Shown in pieces: positions 1 through 9,196 of a stretch of 64,000 nucleotides of DNA. The notes beneath the pieces were generated by a model. It worked only from the letters and a program-made list of their open reading frames with translations, was not told the DNA's origin and did not search any database. Numbering within the stretch: the stretch's first letter is position 1; the number at the start of each line of letters is the position of its first letter. Position numbers and translations under genes: made by a program. The stretch spans positions 85,406 to 149,405 of the forward strand of contig NZ_REGE01000004.1 of assembly GCF_003688935.1 (NCBI RefSeq), read 5' to 3'. This DNA comes from Corynebacterium macginleyi. Its GTDB lineage: Bacteria > Actinomycetota > Actinomycetes > Mycobacteriales > Mycobacteriaceae.

Positions 1-33
1 GAGCGCGAAGAATACAGCGAGAAGGTTGCTTAA
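1..33 (+). CDS. leuA: C-terminal tail of an upstream gene, probably 2-isopropylmalate synthase
   Basis: Frame 1 is open from the window edge and ends at TAA (31-33), giving the tail EREEYSEKVA. In C. glutamicum leuA lies just upstream of lysC, so leuA is the best guess from gene order. Ten residues are too few to identify the protein by sequence. Confidence 0.4.
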   Translation, partial: EREEYSEKVA

Positions 34-80
34 CACCCGCTCAACGCTAGTAAAAATGGAGCAGATATGCATTTTTGCCC

Positions 81-118
81 AGCGGCGGTGCGTCCCGCAC
101 TTCACCCGCATCGCCGCT
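81..118 (+). terminator. inverted repeat after the probable leuA tail
   Basis: AGCGGCG (81-87) pairs with CGCCGCT (112-118), and an inner GTGCG/CGCAC hairpin sits in the loop. It lies 48 bases after the first stop codon. There is no T run, so it is either an inefficient terminator or an RNA hairpin. Confidence 0.4.
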
Positions 119-198
119 TAGCGCGTACGGGGGTGGTGAGTGTGAATAAAATAAAAGTATTGTTTCGGAATTATGATGAGGTGTAGCGCTGTGCGGGG

Positions 199-204
199 TA
201 GCAT
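199..204 (+). promoter_or_regulatory. candidate -10 element for lysC-asd
   Basis: TAGCAT resembles the corynebacterial -10 (TANANT) and lies 85 bases before the chosen lysC start. No convincing -35 is visible, which is common in this genus. Assignment is by similarity and position only. Confidence 0.4.
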
Positions 205-289
205 AGGAACTTGACTAGTGTCCGACAGGTATTTCTGTGGCGCATCTGCGCCCAGGGTGCCTTTTCAAACGAAAGGTGGCAACCACACC

Positions 290-1555
290 GTGGCCCTGAT
301 CGTTCAAAAATACGGCGGCTCCTCCCTCGAATCCGCAGATCGCATCCGCGCGGTAGCGGAGCGGATTGTGGCCACTAAAAAGCAGGGTAATGATGTTGTC
401 GTGGTGTGCTCTGCTATGGGGGACACCACCGATGAACTTCTCGACCTTGCAGCGCAAGTCAATCCTGTTCCCCCACAGCGTGAGATGGATATGCTCCTGA
501 CCGCTGGTGAGCGCATATCCAATGCGCTTGTGGCCATGGCGGTGGAGTCCTTGGGTGCGAAGGCCCAGTCCTTTACCGGTTCCCAGGCTGGTGTGCTAAC
601 GACTGAGCGTCATGGCAATGCGCGCATCGTTGACGTCACTCCCGGCCGTCTGACCGAGGCCCTAGAGGATGGGAAGATCTGCATTGTCGCCGGCTTCCAG
701 GGCGTGAATAAGGAGTCGCGCGATGTGACCACACTGGGCCGCGGTGGGTCCGATACCACCGCGGTCGCCCTGGCGGCGGCGCTTAAGGCAGATGTGTGTG
801 AGATCTACTCCGATGTCGATGGTGTCTATACCGCCGATCCGCGCATTGTTCCGGATGCGCAAAAGCTAGAACAGCTCTCTTTTGAAGAGATGTTGGAAAT
901 GGCCGCCGTAGGATCCAAAATTCTGGTCCTGCGCAGCGTGGAATACGCCCGCGCTTTCAATGTTCCGTTGCGAGTTCGCTCGTCTTATTCAAATGACTCC
1001 GGCACGTTAGTGACTGGATCGATGGAGGATATCCCCGTGGAAGAAGCAGTACTTACTGGTGTAGCAACTGATAAATCCGAGGCAAAGGTAACCGTGCTGG
1101 GCATCCCAGATCGCCCGGGCGAGGCCGCGAAGCTATTCCGCGTCATCGCCGATGCCGAAATCAATATCGATATGGTGCTGCAAAACGTCTCCTCCTTGGA
1201 AGACGGCACCACCGACATCACCTTTACCTGCCCGCGCGCCGATGGCCCCCGCGCGATGGAGCTGTTGAGCAAGCTGCAGTCCGAGGGCGGCTGGTCCAAT
1301 GTGTTGTACGATGATCAGGTAGGCAAGGTCTCGCTCGTTGGCGCTGGAATGAAGTCCCACCCCGGGGTTACGGCGGACTTTACCGAGGCCCTGCGCGATG
1401 TTGGGGTGAACATGGAACTTATTTCCACCTCTGAAATCCGCATCTCCATGCTGACACGCGAGGCAGACTTGGAAAAAGCGGCGCGCGCCCTGCACGATAA
1501 ATTCCAGCTCGGCGGCGAGGAAGAAGCCACCGTCTATGCTGGAACCGGACGCTAA
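290..1555 (+). CDS. lysC: aspartate kinase, alpha subunit
   Basis: Phosphorylates aspartate, the first step towards lysine, threonine, methionine and diaminopimelate for the wall. The protein opens with the kinase motif KYGGSS and carries GRGGSDTTA; the C-terminal half holds the paired ACT domains that sense lysine plus threonine. I start at GTG 290, preceded by GAAAGGTGG, which gives 421 residues, the length of C. glutamicum LysC; an in-frame GTG at 218 would add 24 residues not typical of the family. The gene is followed 55 bases later by asd, so the two are probably co-transcribed. A nested start for the beta subunit lies inside (separate entry). Confidence 0.95.
   Translation: MALIVQKYGGSSLESADRIRAVAERIVATKKQGNDVVVVCSAMGDTTDELLDLAAQVNPVPPQREMDMLLTAGERISNALVAMAVESLGAKAQSFTGSQAGVLTTERHGNARIVDVTPGRLTEALEDGKICIVAGFQGVNKESRDVTTLGRGGSDTTAVALAAALKADVCEIYSDVDGVYTADPRIVPDAQKLEQLSFEEMLEMAAVGSKILVLRSVEYARAFNVPLRVRSSYSNDSGTLVTGSMEDIPVEEAVLTGVATDKSEAKVTVLGIPDRPGEAAKLFRVIADAEINIDMVLQNVSSLEDGTTDITFTCPRADGPRAMELLSKLQSEGGWSNVLYDDQVGKVSLVGAGMKSHPGVTADFTEALRDVGVNMELISTSEIRISMLTREADLEKAARALHDKFQLGGEEEATVYAGTGR
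1037..1555 (+). CDS. lysC: aspartate kinase beta subunit from an internal in-frame start
   Basis: In C. glutamicum the same gene yields a 172-residue beta subunit made of the ACT region alone, which joins alpha in an alpha2beta2 enzyme. Here GTG at 1037 is in frame, is preceded by GGAGG at 1024-1028 with an 8-base gap, and leads to exactly 172 residues starting at alpha residue 250. The internal ribosome site and length support conservation of the overlapping gene; translation itself is inferred. Confidence 0.7.
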   Translation: MEEAVLTGVATDKSEAKVTVLGIPDRPGEAAKLFRVIADAEINIDMVLQNVSSLEDGTTDITFTCPRADGPRAMELLSKLQSEGGWSNVLYDDQVGKVSLVGAGMKSHPGVTADFTEALRDVGVNMELISTSEIRISMLTREADLEKAARALHDKFQLGGEEEATVYAGTGR

Positions 1556-1598
1556 ACCAAAGCAATACCAAGCAGTTCACAGCAGTTCACAGCAATAA

Positions 1599-2642
<1,044 letters not shown>

Positions 2643-2658
2643 AGGCTAGAGCCACAGT

Positions 2659-2698
2659 GCCGGGCAGGGCTGTGAAGCGAGCGTTGCCCGGCGTTTAA
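2659..2698. terminator. hairpin between convergent asd and the YkvI-like gene
   Basis: GCCGGGCA (2659-2666) pairs with TGCCCGGC (2685-2692), followed by GTTTAAAAA. It stands in the 70-base gap between two convergent genes and may serve either strand, although the U tract is short. Confidence 0.55.
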
Positions 2699-2712
2699 AA
2701 AGATTCGGTTCC

Positions 2713-4071
2713 TTAGCCTTCCTCTTTCCTGCCAAAGTCCAAGTCACTATCGGCGGAGGGTACTTCCGGCTTCGTATGCTGGACGTAGGTAACGGAAGGC
2801 TCGGGAGCCTCGCGGTCATAGTCGAGTTCATCGTCCTCTTCGAGCTCTTCGTGGATATCCTCGGCGAGGTTATCGATAAATTCCTGTGTGTTCATATTGG
2901 ATGCCGCGGCCAGCATGCGCAGCTCACGCTCGTTCTTCTTGGTAAAGCGCTGGCGTGGGTCCAGTTTGCGGGCGACGAGATCGTGGGCGCGCATGCGGCG
3001 GTCGGATTCATCGGCAAGCATGCCGCGGTTCTTAATGCGGTTATAAACCATCACGACAATCATCAGCAGGCCGAGGTAACCCAGGATGGGGTAGACGTTG
3101 CTGACCAGGGACTGGAAACCGATAAAGGACAGGGCAAAGCCGATGATGCAAGATGCCGCATAGACGGGGAAGAAGCGCTGCGGGTTATTGCGGGTCAGGC
3201 GCTTGCCCAGGGCGTAGAACATACCGACGGCCGTGTTAAAGACCATGCCGTAGATGACAAAGGTCATCAAGATACCGAGGACCGGGTGGATGCCCGTAAT
3301 CAGCTTCAGCACCGGCATATCCTCGCCGTTGACGTCCTTGGCCTCAAATAACAGGGCGAAGACGAGCAGAGCCAACAGGATGAGGTAGAGGAAACCACCG
3401 ATGAGGCCACCTATGCCCACGGCGCGGTTATCCAAGAAGTTACCGCCGATGACGATGGACATGGATACCGCCGTCATGACGTTCAGGCCGGTGTAGTTCA
3501 GTGCGGAGAGCCACCAGTTAGGCAGCGAGGTATTGACGTTATCGATGGCCCAGGTATTCAGGGACGCGAAATCCACATTGGCCGTGAGAATGGTGTAGCC
3601 GGTGGCGAGCACCACGAAGACGATGATGAACGGGGTGATGGTACCGATGACGCGGGTGACGCGGTCCACGTCCATAAGCCCTACCAGCAGGACGAGGATA
3701 AGCATGACGGTCCCGCCGACCCACACGGGGATGCTGGGGAATTGCTGGTTGATATTGGAGCCACCACCGGCGAACATGACGAAGCCGATGGAAAACAGCG
3801 TAATAAGGGTGGACCAGTCCAAGATCTTGGCTGTAATTGGTGAAGCGATCTTGTTGTAGACGGCGGTGTGTTCCACCGCTTGGAAATAGGAGCCTAGCTG
3901 CAGGATGGATACGCCGGTGACCATCATGAGGGCGGCGGCGAGGGCGATGCCCCACAGGCCCCAGTCACCGAAAGCTACGAAGTACTGCATGGCTTCTTGG
4001 CCCGAGGCAAAGCCTGCGCCCACCACGACGCCAATAAACGCCATGGAGATTCCGATTGCGCGTTTAATCAT
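2713..4071 (-). CDS. YkvI-type multi-pass membrane transporter
   Basis: A hydrophobic protein of about 452 residues with roughly ten membrane segments. Its N-terminal GVVVGAGFASGQEAMQYF segment is typical of the YkvI family, a branch of the APC amino-acid transporter superfamily whose substrate is unknown to me. The cytoplasmic tail after the last helix (about 120 residues) is highly charged and rich in Asp and Glu. I chose ATG 4071 because the hydrophobic segment begins right after it; GTG 4095 in frame is an alternative and neither has a strong ribosome site. It points towards asd and away from the sigC side. Confidence 0.7.
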   Translation of the reverse strand: MIKRAIGISMAFIGVVVGAGFASGQEAMQYFVAFGDWGLWGIALAAALMMVTGVSILQLGSYFQAVEHTAVYNKIASPITAKILDWSTLITLFSIGFVMFAGGGSNINQQFPSIPVWVGGTVMLILVLLVGLMDVDRVTRVIGTITPFIIVFVVLATGYTILTANVDFASLNTWAIDNVNTSLPNWWLSALNYTGLNVMTAVSMSIVIGGNFLDNRAVGIGGLIGGFLYLILLALLVFALLFEAKDVNGEDMPVLKLITGIHPVLGILMTFVIYGMVFNTAVGMFYALGKRLTRNNPQRFFPVYAASCIIGFALSFIGFQSLVSNVYPILGYLGLLMIVVMVYNRIKNRGMLADESDRRMRAHDLVARKLDPRQRFTKKNERELRMLAAASNMNTQEFIDNLAEDIHEELEEDDELDYDREAPEPSVTYVQHTKPEVPSADSDLDFGRKEEG

Positions 4072-4170
4072 GAGGGGAGAAACTCTCTTACTCACACTCG
4101 CCGGGCCCGGCTTTGGGAGCGCGCGGGCCCGGATCGACGGTCGATTTATCACGTGTGTGGATCCAATAAA

Positions 4171-4212
4171 ATCACATTTCACCCGTGACTTCACAGCTGA
4201 AATCACGTCACT
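4171..4212. promoter_or_regulatory. cluster of five TCAC repeats upstream of the YkvI-like gene
   Basis: TCAC occurs at 4172, 4179, 4191, 4203 and 4209, with ACCCGTGACTTCACAG partly dyadic. The region is upstream of the minus-strand transporter gene. It could be an operator array, but no known consensus fits well. Confidence 0.25.
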
Positions 4213-4331
4213 TTAGTATTTTTCTACCCCGCCGGAGGGACGCATGCGCGCGCTGCGCTGCCCTAATGACCTCTACTCTGATAAGTACTGCGAGAAAAGG
4301 ATGCGTGCAGGCACTCGAACATTCGGGGGTA

Positions 4332-4874
4332 TTAGCTCGAGCCCTCGATGAGGTCCTTGCGGGCGCGTGCCACGCGGGAACGGATGGTGCCGACGCGGAC
4401 CCCGGCAATCTTGGCGGCTTCCTCATAGGTATACCCTAGAACCTGGGTGAGGATGAGGGCTTCGCGGCGGTCGGTCGGCAGGGCATCAATAAGCGCGCGG
4501 GCATCGATCCAATCGCTCCAGGAACCGGAGTTTTCCGCAACACAGCTCATGGCGTCTTCGTATTTTGTGGCGGACTTGCGGGGGCGGGCCATATCGTGGC
4601 GGATATTGTCTACCCACACGCGCCGGGCCAGCGAGAGTAGCCAGGTGCGTGCGGAAGAGCGGGCGGCAAAGCGCGGCAAGGCACCGATGACGCGCAGGTA
4701 GGTCTCTTGGGTGAGATCGTCGGCAATTTCGGGGCCGCCCAAGTGGGCGAGGAGGCGCCAGACATCATCCTGGGTGGCCTTGATGAACTCCGTGAGCGCT
4801 GCGCGGTCGCCGCGCCCAGCTCGGAGTGCGAGCTCGGTGACGCGGACGTCGTCTGCTGCGGAGTGGTGTGTCAC
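4332..4874 (-). CDS. sigC: ECF RNA polymerase sigma factor, SigC type
   Basis: A 180-residue two-domain sigma factor. Region 2 contains DDLTQETYLRVIGALPRF and region 4 contains the helix-turn-helix YEEAAKIAGVRVGTIRSRV. Position next to catalase downstream of lysC-asd matches C. glutamicum sigC; there SigC is reported to activate cytochrome bd oxidase and haem a genes when electron flow is impaired. The start is GTG 4874, with only a weak ribosome site. No anti-sigma factor gene is adjacent, which fits SigC and unlike many ECF factors suggests another mode of control. Confidence 0.75.
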   Translation of the reverse strand: MTHHSAADDVRVTELALRAGRGDRAALTEFIKATQDDVWRLLAHLGGPEIADDLTQETYLRVIGALPRFAARSSARTWLLSLARRVWVDNIRHDMARPRKSATKYEDAMSCVAENSGSWSDWIDARALIDALPTDRREALILTQVLGYTYEEAAKIAGVRVGTIRSRVARARKDLIEGSS

Positions 4875-5010
4875 CTGAATGAATCTACCAGTAGCTCTTG
4901 CATGTCTACCTCAGCGCCGAGGGGCCGGTGGGGGCATCGGCAAGCAGCACATGTGTGCACAAGTTAGCGCGGTCCCGTTAAACGTAGTAAGCTATGTGTT
5001 GTCCGTGATT

Positions 5011-5031
5011 GATAATTGTCCCCAAATTATC
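5011..5031. promoter_or_regulatory. dyad GATAATT-N7-AATTATC before katA
   Basis: Perfect 7-base arms (5011-5017 and 5025-5031) around a 7-base spacer, 30 bases before the katA start. Size and position would suit a LysR-type peroxide regulator such as OxyR, which controls katA in several corynebacteria. The left arm also looks like a -10 hexamer, so bound protein would cover the promoter. Confidence 0.45.
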
Positions 5032-5060
5032 GACTGATTGCCAGGAGGCAAAGACATACC

Positions 5061-6611
5061 ATGACTGATTCCACCGCTGATGACATTCTGAACAAGGGAC
5101 AGCGTCTTGCAGGTCAGGGCAACACTACCCGCCTGTCCGGCCAACCCGTCCCCTCTGAGAACACGTCCGTGACCGCCGGCCCCCAGGGTCCGGTAGCGCT
5201 CAACGATATTCACCTCATTGAAAAGCTTGCCCACTTCAATCGCGAGCGCGTGCCTGAGCGTACCCCACACGCCAAGGGCCACGGCGCCTACGGTGAGTTG
5301 CACATCACTGAAGATGTCTCCGCTTATACCAAGGCCAAGGTCTTCCAGAAGGGTACGGTCACTCCGATGATGGGCCGTTTTTCCACTGTTGCCGGCGAGC
5401 AGGGCTCCCCGGATACCTGGCGCGACGTGCATGGCTTTGCCCTCCGCTTCTACACCGAAGACGGCAACCTCGACATCGTGGGCAATAACACCCCGGTATT
5501 CTTCCTACGCGATGGCATGAAGTTCCCCGACTTTATTCACTCTCAAAAGCGCCTCGGTTCCAATGGCCTGCGCGATGCCGATATGCAGTGGGATTTCTGG
5601 ACTCGTAACCCGGAATCCGCCCACCAGGTGACCTACCTCATGGGTGACCGTGGCACTCCGAAGACCACCCGCCATCAAAATGGCTACGGCTCCCACACCT
5701 TCCAGTGGGTTAATGAGGACGGCGAGGCATTCTGGGTGAAGTACCATTTCATCTCCCGCCAGGGTGTTGAGAACTTCACCGATGAAGAGGCTACCGTGGA
5801 AGCCGGCCAGAACCCGGATAGCCACCGTCAAGACCTTTATAACGCCATTGCAGAGGGCAACTACCCCATCTGGGACGTCAAGGTGCAGATCATGCCACTG
5901 GCAGAGGCGGAGGACTACCGCTTCAACCCCTTTGACCTGACCAAGGTGTGGTCCAAGAAGGACTACCCGCTGCACGATGTGGGCTACTTCGAGCTCAACC
6001 GCAACCCGCGCAACTTCTTTGCCCAGATCGAGCAGATTGCGCTGGACCCGTCCAATATCGTGCCGGGCGTTGGCCTGTCCCCGGATAAGATGCTGCAGGC
6101 ACGCGTCTTCGCTTATGCGGATCAACAGCGTTACCGCATCGGGCCGAACTACAGGCAGCTGCCGGTCAACCAGCCGCGCAATGCGGAGAAGGTCAATACC
6201 TACGAACACGAGGGTCCGATGCAGTATTTCTACAATGCTCCAGAAGATCCGGTGTACTCGCCCAACCGCCATGCCAAAGGTGCAGGCGTGCTTGATGATG
6301 CCTCCTTGAATAACCGCGAGGATCTAGAGACCACCACCGCGGCTGACCTTTATGTAAACCCAGATCCGCATGGCCACGACCTGGTCCGCGCGCCGTATGT
6401 GCGCCACGCGGAAGACGATGACTTCGTGCAGGCGCGCGATTTGTACGAAAACGTTTACGACGCCGCCGCCAAGGAGCGCCTAGTCACCAATATCACCAAC
6501 GCAATGGCCGGCGTATCCGAAGAAACTGAAGAGCGCGTGTACCAATATTGGACCAATGTCCACCCGGCCCTGGGCCAGCGCGTGCGCGAGGTCTTCGCTG
6601 AAAAGAAATAG
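5061..6611 (+). CDS. katA: haem catalase
   Basis: Converts hydrogen peroxide to water and oxygen in the cytoplasm. The 516-residue protein is a small-subunit monofunctional catalase: distal histidine in VPERTPHAKGHGAYG, the RFSTVAGEQGSPDTWRD block, and the proximal haem tyrosine motif RVFAYADQQRYR. The start is ATG 5061 behind CCAGGAGGC; the longer open frame from 5016 runs through the operator and has no ribosome site. It is divergent from sigC, and a long hairpin terminator follows. Confidence 0.96.
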   Translation: MTDSTADDILNKGQRLAGQGNTTRLSGQPVPSENTSVTAGPQGPVALNDIHLIEKLAHFNRERVPERTPHAKGHGAYGELHITEDVSAYTKAKVFQKGTVTPMMGRFSTVAGEQGSPDTWRDVHGFALRFYTEDGNLDIVGNNTPVFFLRDGMKFPDFIHSQKRLGSNGLRDADMQWDFWTRNPESAHQVTYLMGDRGTPKTTRHQNGYGSHTFQWVNEDGEAFWVKYHFISRQGVENFTDEEATVEAGQNPDSHRQDLYNAIAEGNYPIWDVKVQIMPLAEAEDYRFNPFDLTKVWSKKDYPLHDVGYFELNRNPRNFFAQIEQIALDPSNIVPGVGLSPDKMLQARVFAYADQQRYRIGPNYRQLPVNQPRNAEKVNTYEHEGPMQYFYNAPEDPVYSPNRHAKGAGVLDDASLNNREDLETTTAADLYVNPDPHGHDLVRAPYVRHAEDDDFVQARDLYENVYDAAAKERLVTNITNAMAGVSEETEERVYQYWTNVHPALGQRVREVFAEKK

Positions 6612-6654
6612 CCAGCCGCTACGGATGCGCCGTTTCTTGAGAGCATAAAAACAA

Positions 6655-6714
6655 CGCCGCCTTCGAACATCCCCCACCCACAGTGAGGAAGTGGGTCGAA
6701 GGCGGCTTGTGTTT
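6655..6714. terminator. long hairpin terminator after katA
   Basis: GCCGCCTTCGA (6655-6665) pairs perfectly with TCGAAGGCGGC (6696-6706), with a nested CCCAC/GTGGG pair, followed by TTGTGTTTT. On the other strand the stem is followed by a T-rich tract (ATAAAAACA on plus), so it probably ends transcripts from both convergent genes. Confidence 0.8.
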
Positions 6715-6723
6715 TAGGCTGGA

Positions 6724-7287
6724 TTAATCACAGCGGCGCATATCGTCTGCAACGAAGCTAGGCGCGCCCTGATTTACCCATTCGTCTACGTCATAACACG
6801 GTGCGGTCAATCCACTATTTGTTACACCGATGGGTTCAATACTGGTCCATGCGCCATTGTTAAAGCGCGCCCATGCGCTCCAATCTGTATTGGCTTTGCC
6901 AAAATGAGCCCATTCCCCGTCGCAATCTGCCACCCTAATATTGCCCATATTGGGCTCTAAAGGAGAAAAGGCGCTTGGGGAGCAATCGCCCTTGGTCTGC
7001 GGGGTGATAGGAGCGACTGCTGTCTCCTGTGGCACAGGTGGTTGCGCGCTAGTTTCTGCCGGGGAGGTTGTGGGCGAGTCCGTCGTAGTCGTTGTGTGCT
7101 CCGTGGAACTTGAAAGGCTGGAGCTAGAGCTGGAACTAGATTGCGCTACGGCGTCAGATGTTCGGGGCTCACTGGAATCGACAGAGCTATTGGCATTGTC
7201 GGTGCAGGAGACCAATGTCATGCACAGCGGAAACGCGGCTGCACACGCTAGGGTGCGGGAATGAGAGTGTTTTAGAGGGCTAGGCAT
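6724..7287 (-). CDS. secreted lipoprotein of unknown function
   Basis: A 187-residue protein with a basic start, a hydrophobic stretch and the lipobox LVSC (Cys28), so it is predicted to be lipid-anchored outside the membrane. After the cysteine comes a Ser/Thr-rich linker (about residues 35-80) and then a compact domain with four cysteines, two near CDV and RRCD at the end, suggesting disulfides. I recognise no catalytic motif. It is divergent from the YhgE/Pip-like gene 85 bases away. Confidence 0.75.
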   Translation of the reverse strand: MPSPLKHSHSRTLACAAAFPLCMTLVSCTDNANSSVDSSEPRTSDAVAQSSSSSSSSLSSSTEHTTTTTDSPTTSPAETSAQPPVPQETAVAPITPQTKGDCSPSAFSPLEPNMGNIRVADCDGEWAHFGKANTDWSAWARFNNGAWTSIEPIGVTNSGLTAPCYDVDEWVNQGAPSFVADDMRRCD

Positions 7288-7371
7288 GTCTTAATAGTAG
7301 ATTCTCTTTGTTATGTGTGGCGCTCGGCGCGCCTGCAGAAAGTCAATGACCTGCAGCGATAGTTTACTAGC

Positions 7372-8835
7372 ATGACCAAACGCCTTGCCTCGACCGCGCC
7401 GACCGCCACCGCAAGGAACTCGCGGTGGCGCAACCTCTTACTGCTCGTATTGCTTGCCGTACCGCTTATCGTTGGTACCGCAGTGGCGGCCTGGTCGCAG
7501 TGGGAACCGGCGCATGCGTGGTCGAGTGCCGCCCAGCCGTACGGCGCACCGCAGGCGATTTCGGCATCGCCAGAACTCAAGGAAGCCGCCGCGGCCGCCA
7601 GCCGTGCACAAGCTCAGGCCAGTATTCTGAAATCTGGTGCGGACCGATTACAAAAGGGCACCAGCGAGCTGGATAAGGGGGCAGGGGAACTAGGTGAGGG
7701 CGTCGCCAAGCTCGCCGGTGGCTCGCAAGAATTGGCGGCAGGGTTGAACCAGCTGCGATCTGGGACCAATACCCTCGGCGGTGGGGCGACGGAGCTGGCC
7801 AATACCGTCGGCGGGGCCGTCGACCAGGTCGTGGGCCTGGGAGTTGTCCAAGGCCAGATTCTAGAGGCTATCGATGGTACGGTGCGCGACTTACAGGGAA
7901 ATGACTCGAAGGAAGCCAAGCAGGTTCGCTCTGAGTTAGGGGATCTGCGCATCCAGGTGGCAAACTTCCGCCTTGATGAATCGCTGGTCGGGGAGTTGCA
8001 GAAGCTTAAGCAGGGCTCGCGCGAACTCTCCAATCAGCTGGCGGTAAACGGCTATGCCTACCACGATGGCATCAACCAGGCCGTGGCAGGCGCGCAGCAG
8101 CTCAATCAGTCCATCGCGGAGCTTAATAGCCGCGTGGATGAGGCTCTCGATGGGGTGGGCCAGCTTGACGATGGCGCAGGAAAACTCACCGGCCTCGCGA
8201 AACAAAACCAGTCGAACCTGGGCGAGGTGCAGCGCGCCCTGCCGCCCGCGCACGTGGCCGCGGAAGAGGACGCACGCCAGCTCAGCCCGGTCATCGCCAT
8301 GCTCATTTCCGCGCTGACCCTACTGGCTGGATCCGCGGCCGGGGTGGCGTGGAAATTGGGATTGCGCCCCTGGCTGATGGTCCTTGGCGGATCGCTGGCC
8401 GTGGTGGCCGTCGGAGAGATACTGCTCTTCGTCTTGTCCATTGGACTTACCCCTATTGCCGCCGTCTCCGCCGGAGGGGCGCTGTTCTTAGGTGCCCTGT
8501 CGTCCGCACTTATTGTGCGCGGCCTGCTCGAATTGTGTGGTATGACCGCGGGATCAATCCTTGCCGCGATCTTTGGCATTGGGCAGACCGCGTTGGTGGG
8601 CTGGCTGTGGAAATCCGCGGCCATCGCCGGGGTGGACAAGCTGTGGCAGGTAGTAGCTAACCTTTTGCCACTCAACTGGACAACGGCCGCCGTTACCGTG
8701 GCGGGCAACGACGGTAACGCAGTGGTGCTGTGGACATGCCTTGGCGTCTTGGGCGCTATGACTCTAGTGGGTTTGAGTGGAATAAAGTGGCTCTCTCCTG
8801 CCAGGAAGAACAAGAAATTCAGCACTAAGGCATGA
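7372..8835 (+). CDS. YhgE/Pip-like membrane protein with coiled-coil exterior
   Basis: A 487-residue protein: one membrane helix near residues 20-40, an extracytoplasmic region to about residue 300, then about five membrane helices. The outer region repeats a heptad-like pattern of Leu, Gly, Ser and Ala (for example KGTSELDKGAGELGEGVAKL), the hallmark of the YhgE/Pip family related to phage-infection proteins and ESX/MmpL-like exporters' partners. No ABC ATPase or MMPL gene is adjacent, so its role is unknown. The ATG has no obvious ribosome site; AT-rich TAGTTT upstream hints at a leaderless transcript. Confidence 0.65.
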   Translation: MTKRLASTAPTATARNSRWRNLLLLVLLAVPLIVGTAVAAWSQWEPAHAWSSAAQPYGAPQAISASPELKEAAAAASRAQAQASILKSGADRLQKGTSELDKGAGELGEGVAKLAGGSQELAAGLNQLRSGTNTLGGGATELANTVGGAVDQVVGLGVVQGQILEAIDGTVRDLQGNDSKEAKQVRSELGDLRIQVANFRLDESLVGELQKLKQGSRELSNQLAVNGYAYHDGINQAVAGAQQLNQSIAELNSRVDEALDGVGQLDDGAGKLTGLAKQNQSNLGEVQRALPPAHVAAEEDARQLSPVIAMLISALTLLAGSAAGVAWKLGLRPWLMVLGGSLAVVAVGEILLFVLSIGLTPIAAVSAGGALFLGALSSALIVRGLLELCGMTAGSILAAIFGIGQTALVGWLWKSAAIAGVDKLWQVVANLLPLNWTTAAVTVAGNDGNAVVLWTCLGVLGAMTLVGLSGIKWLSPARKNKKFSTKA

Positions 8836-8866
8836 AATTTAATATTTAAATAGGCACCAGCTTGTT

Positions 8867-8893
8867 TAGTGCTGGCAATACTTGCCAGCACTA
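8867..8893. repeat. 12-base perfect palindrome with a 3-base loop
   Basis: TAGTGCTGGCAA (8867-8878) and TTGCCAGCACTA (8882-8893) are exact inverted repeats around TAC, 31 bases after the membrane-protein gene. There is no T tract after it. It may be a weak terminator or an operator for the transcription unit that begins about 30 bases further on. Confidence 0.6.
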
Positions 8894-8925
8894 TGGCGGG
8901 GATACGTTAGGTGTTATTCTTACTG

Positions 8926-9034
8926 GTACTCACACCGCCTACTTAGGGGGTAGGCGAACGGCTTACGCCGTTGTGAGTGATAGGGAATAGGGACGACGCG
9001 GTGCTGTAGGGGTGCCGCGTCGTTTCCCGTTTTT
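8926..9034 (+). ncRNA. candidate structured leader or small RNA: three-way junction plus terminator
   Basis: Three helices close on each other: P1 ACTCACA (8928-8934) with TGTGAGT (8972-8978); P2 CGCCTAC (8936-8942) with GTAGGCG (8950-8956); P3 AACGGC (8957-8962) with GCCGTT (8967-8972). A terminator follows at once (8990-9034). The tight junction plus terminator is the layout of a riboswitch-type leader or of a short stable RNA. It matches no class I can name. The next gene, a CitMHS transporter, starts 163 bases after the terminator, so control by attenuation is possible but unproved. Confidence 0.5.
8990..9034 (+). terminator. intrinsic terminator ending the structured RNA
   Basis: ACGACGCGG (8993-9001) pairs with CCGCGTCGT (9015-9023), outer GGG (8990-8992) can pair with CCC (9026-9028), and the stem is followed by GTTTTT (9029-9034). 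Confidence 0.75.
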
Positions 9035-9196
9035 GCCCAGAGGTATATATCTAGGCCCGGCGCGGGCTGATCTTGGCGGTATATGCGGACAGGGGCAGAC
9101 ATGTGCGCTACCACACAGTAATATTTAGCATTAGTCATATCTCCTACGGCTAGTGGCGTGCGCCATACAGACGCCAGTGAATTTTAAAGGAGCGCA

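Noticed and set aside
7372..8835. ABC transporter permease
   Set aside because: The coiled-coil outer domain and lack of an ATPase gene fit YhgE/Pip-like proteins better.
8928..8978. Purine or other known three-way-junction riboswitch
   Set aside because: The junction has almost no unpaired bases and the loops lack the kissing sequences of the purine class; I cannot fit TPP or other classes either.
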